From NCBI GenBank assembly GCA_963971575.1, contig OZ020622.1:36362301-36426300 (forward strand): a stretch of DNA of 64,000 nucleotides, read 5' to 3'. This stretch comes from Liopterus haemorrhoidalis (Eukaryota; Arthropoda; Insecta; Coleoptera; Dytiscidae). A program made the position numbers and the translations under genes. The notes under the pieces were generated by a model. The model ran no database searches. It saw only the letters and a list, made by a program, of their open reading frames with translations, and was not told where the DNA came from. Shown one piece after another: positions 63,991 through 64,000 of this stretch (position 1 is its first letter; each line of letters starts with the position of its first letter).

Positions 63991-64000
63991 TTTGTGAATA

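Overview
The window looks like a piece of a large, AT-rich, transposon-laden insect nuclear genome. Host coding sequence is split by GT...AG introns into short exons, with several kb of interspersed repeats between them. The repeats are typical of arthropods: hAT, Tc1/mariner, pogo, PIF/Harbinger, several LINE clades, a Gypsy-type LTR element, tRNA-headed SINEs and many TA-flanked MITEs. I cannot name the order or species from sequence alone.

Three host loci are supported. (1) The last three exons of an anosmin-1 (Kal1) orthologue lie on + (11352-23717). They encode the end of one fibronectin-III domain, a complete further FnIII domain and the C-terminus; upstream exons are outside the window to the left. 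(2) A single 64-codon first exon of an unrecognised secreted protein lies on - (4603-4412). It has a TATA box and initiator at textbook spacing and an ideal splice donor. (3) Six exons of the exocyst subunit Sec3/EXOC1 lie on + (46179-62899). They join in frame to 744 residues; the C-terminal part lies beyond the right edge.

Everything else is transposable-element sequence or unassigned. Layout: 0-2 kb, two LINE remnants. 2-8 kb, two hAT elements with perfect 8-bp target duplications, each carrying a ~1 kb repeat here called family Q, then a third Q copy. 8-11 kb, a 2.4-kb long-TIR element containing a SINE and a LINE. 12-16 kb, transposase-like remnants and a TTAA-flanked element with another element inside it. 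16-18 kb, a Tc1/mariner element with an open 351-codon transposase. 18-22 kb, LINEs interrupted by hAT and Harbinger elements. 24-33 kb, several TIR elements. 35-38 kb, a five-deep nest of transposons. 40-44 kb, two LINEs. 47-52 kb, a Gypsy element with identical LTRs in EXOC1 intron 1. 54-57 kb, a tandem satellite with a hAT inside it. 60-62 kb, a hAT holding a Q copy that is itself split by a pogo element.

The most unusual observation is family Q. At the same internal position, each of five copies carries a different tRNA-like cassette, always in the same orientation and followed by T-runs, inside an otherwise conserved ~1 kb element. A second theme is that many nested insertions can be read to the base from target duplications and empty paralogous sites. 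A third is a Gypsy copy that is recent by its LTRs but lacks RNase H and integrase.
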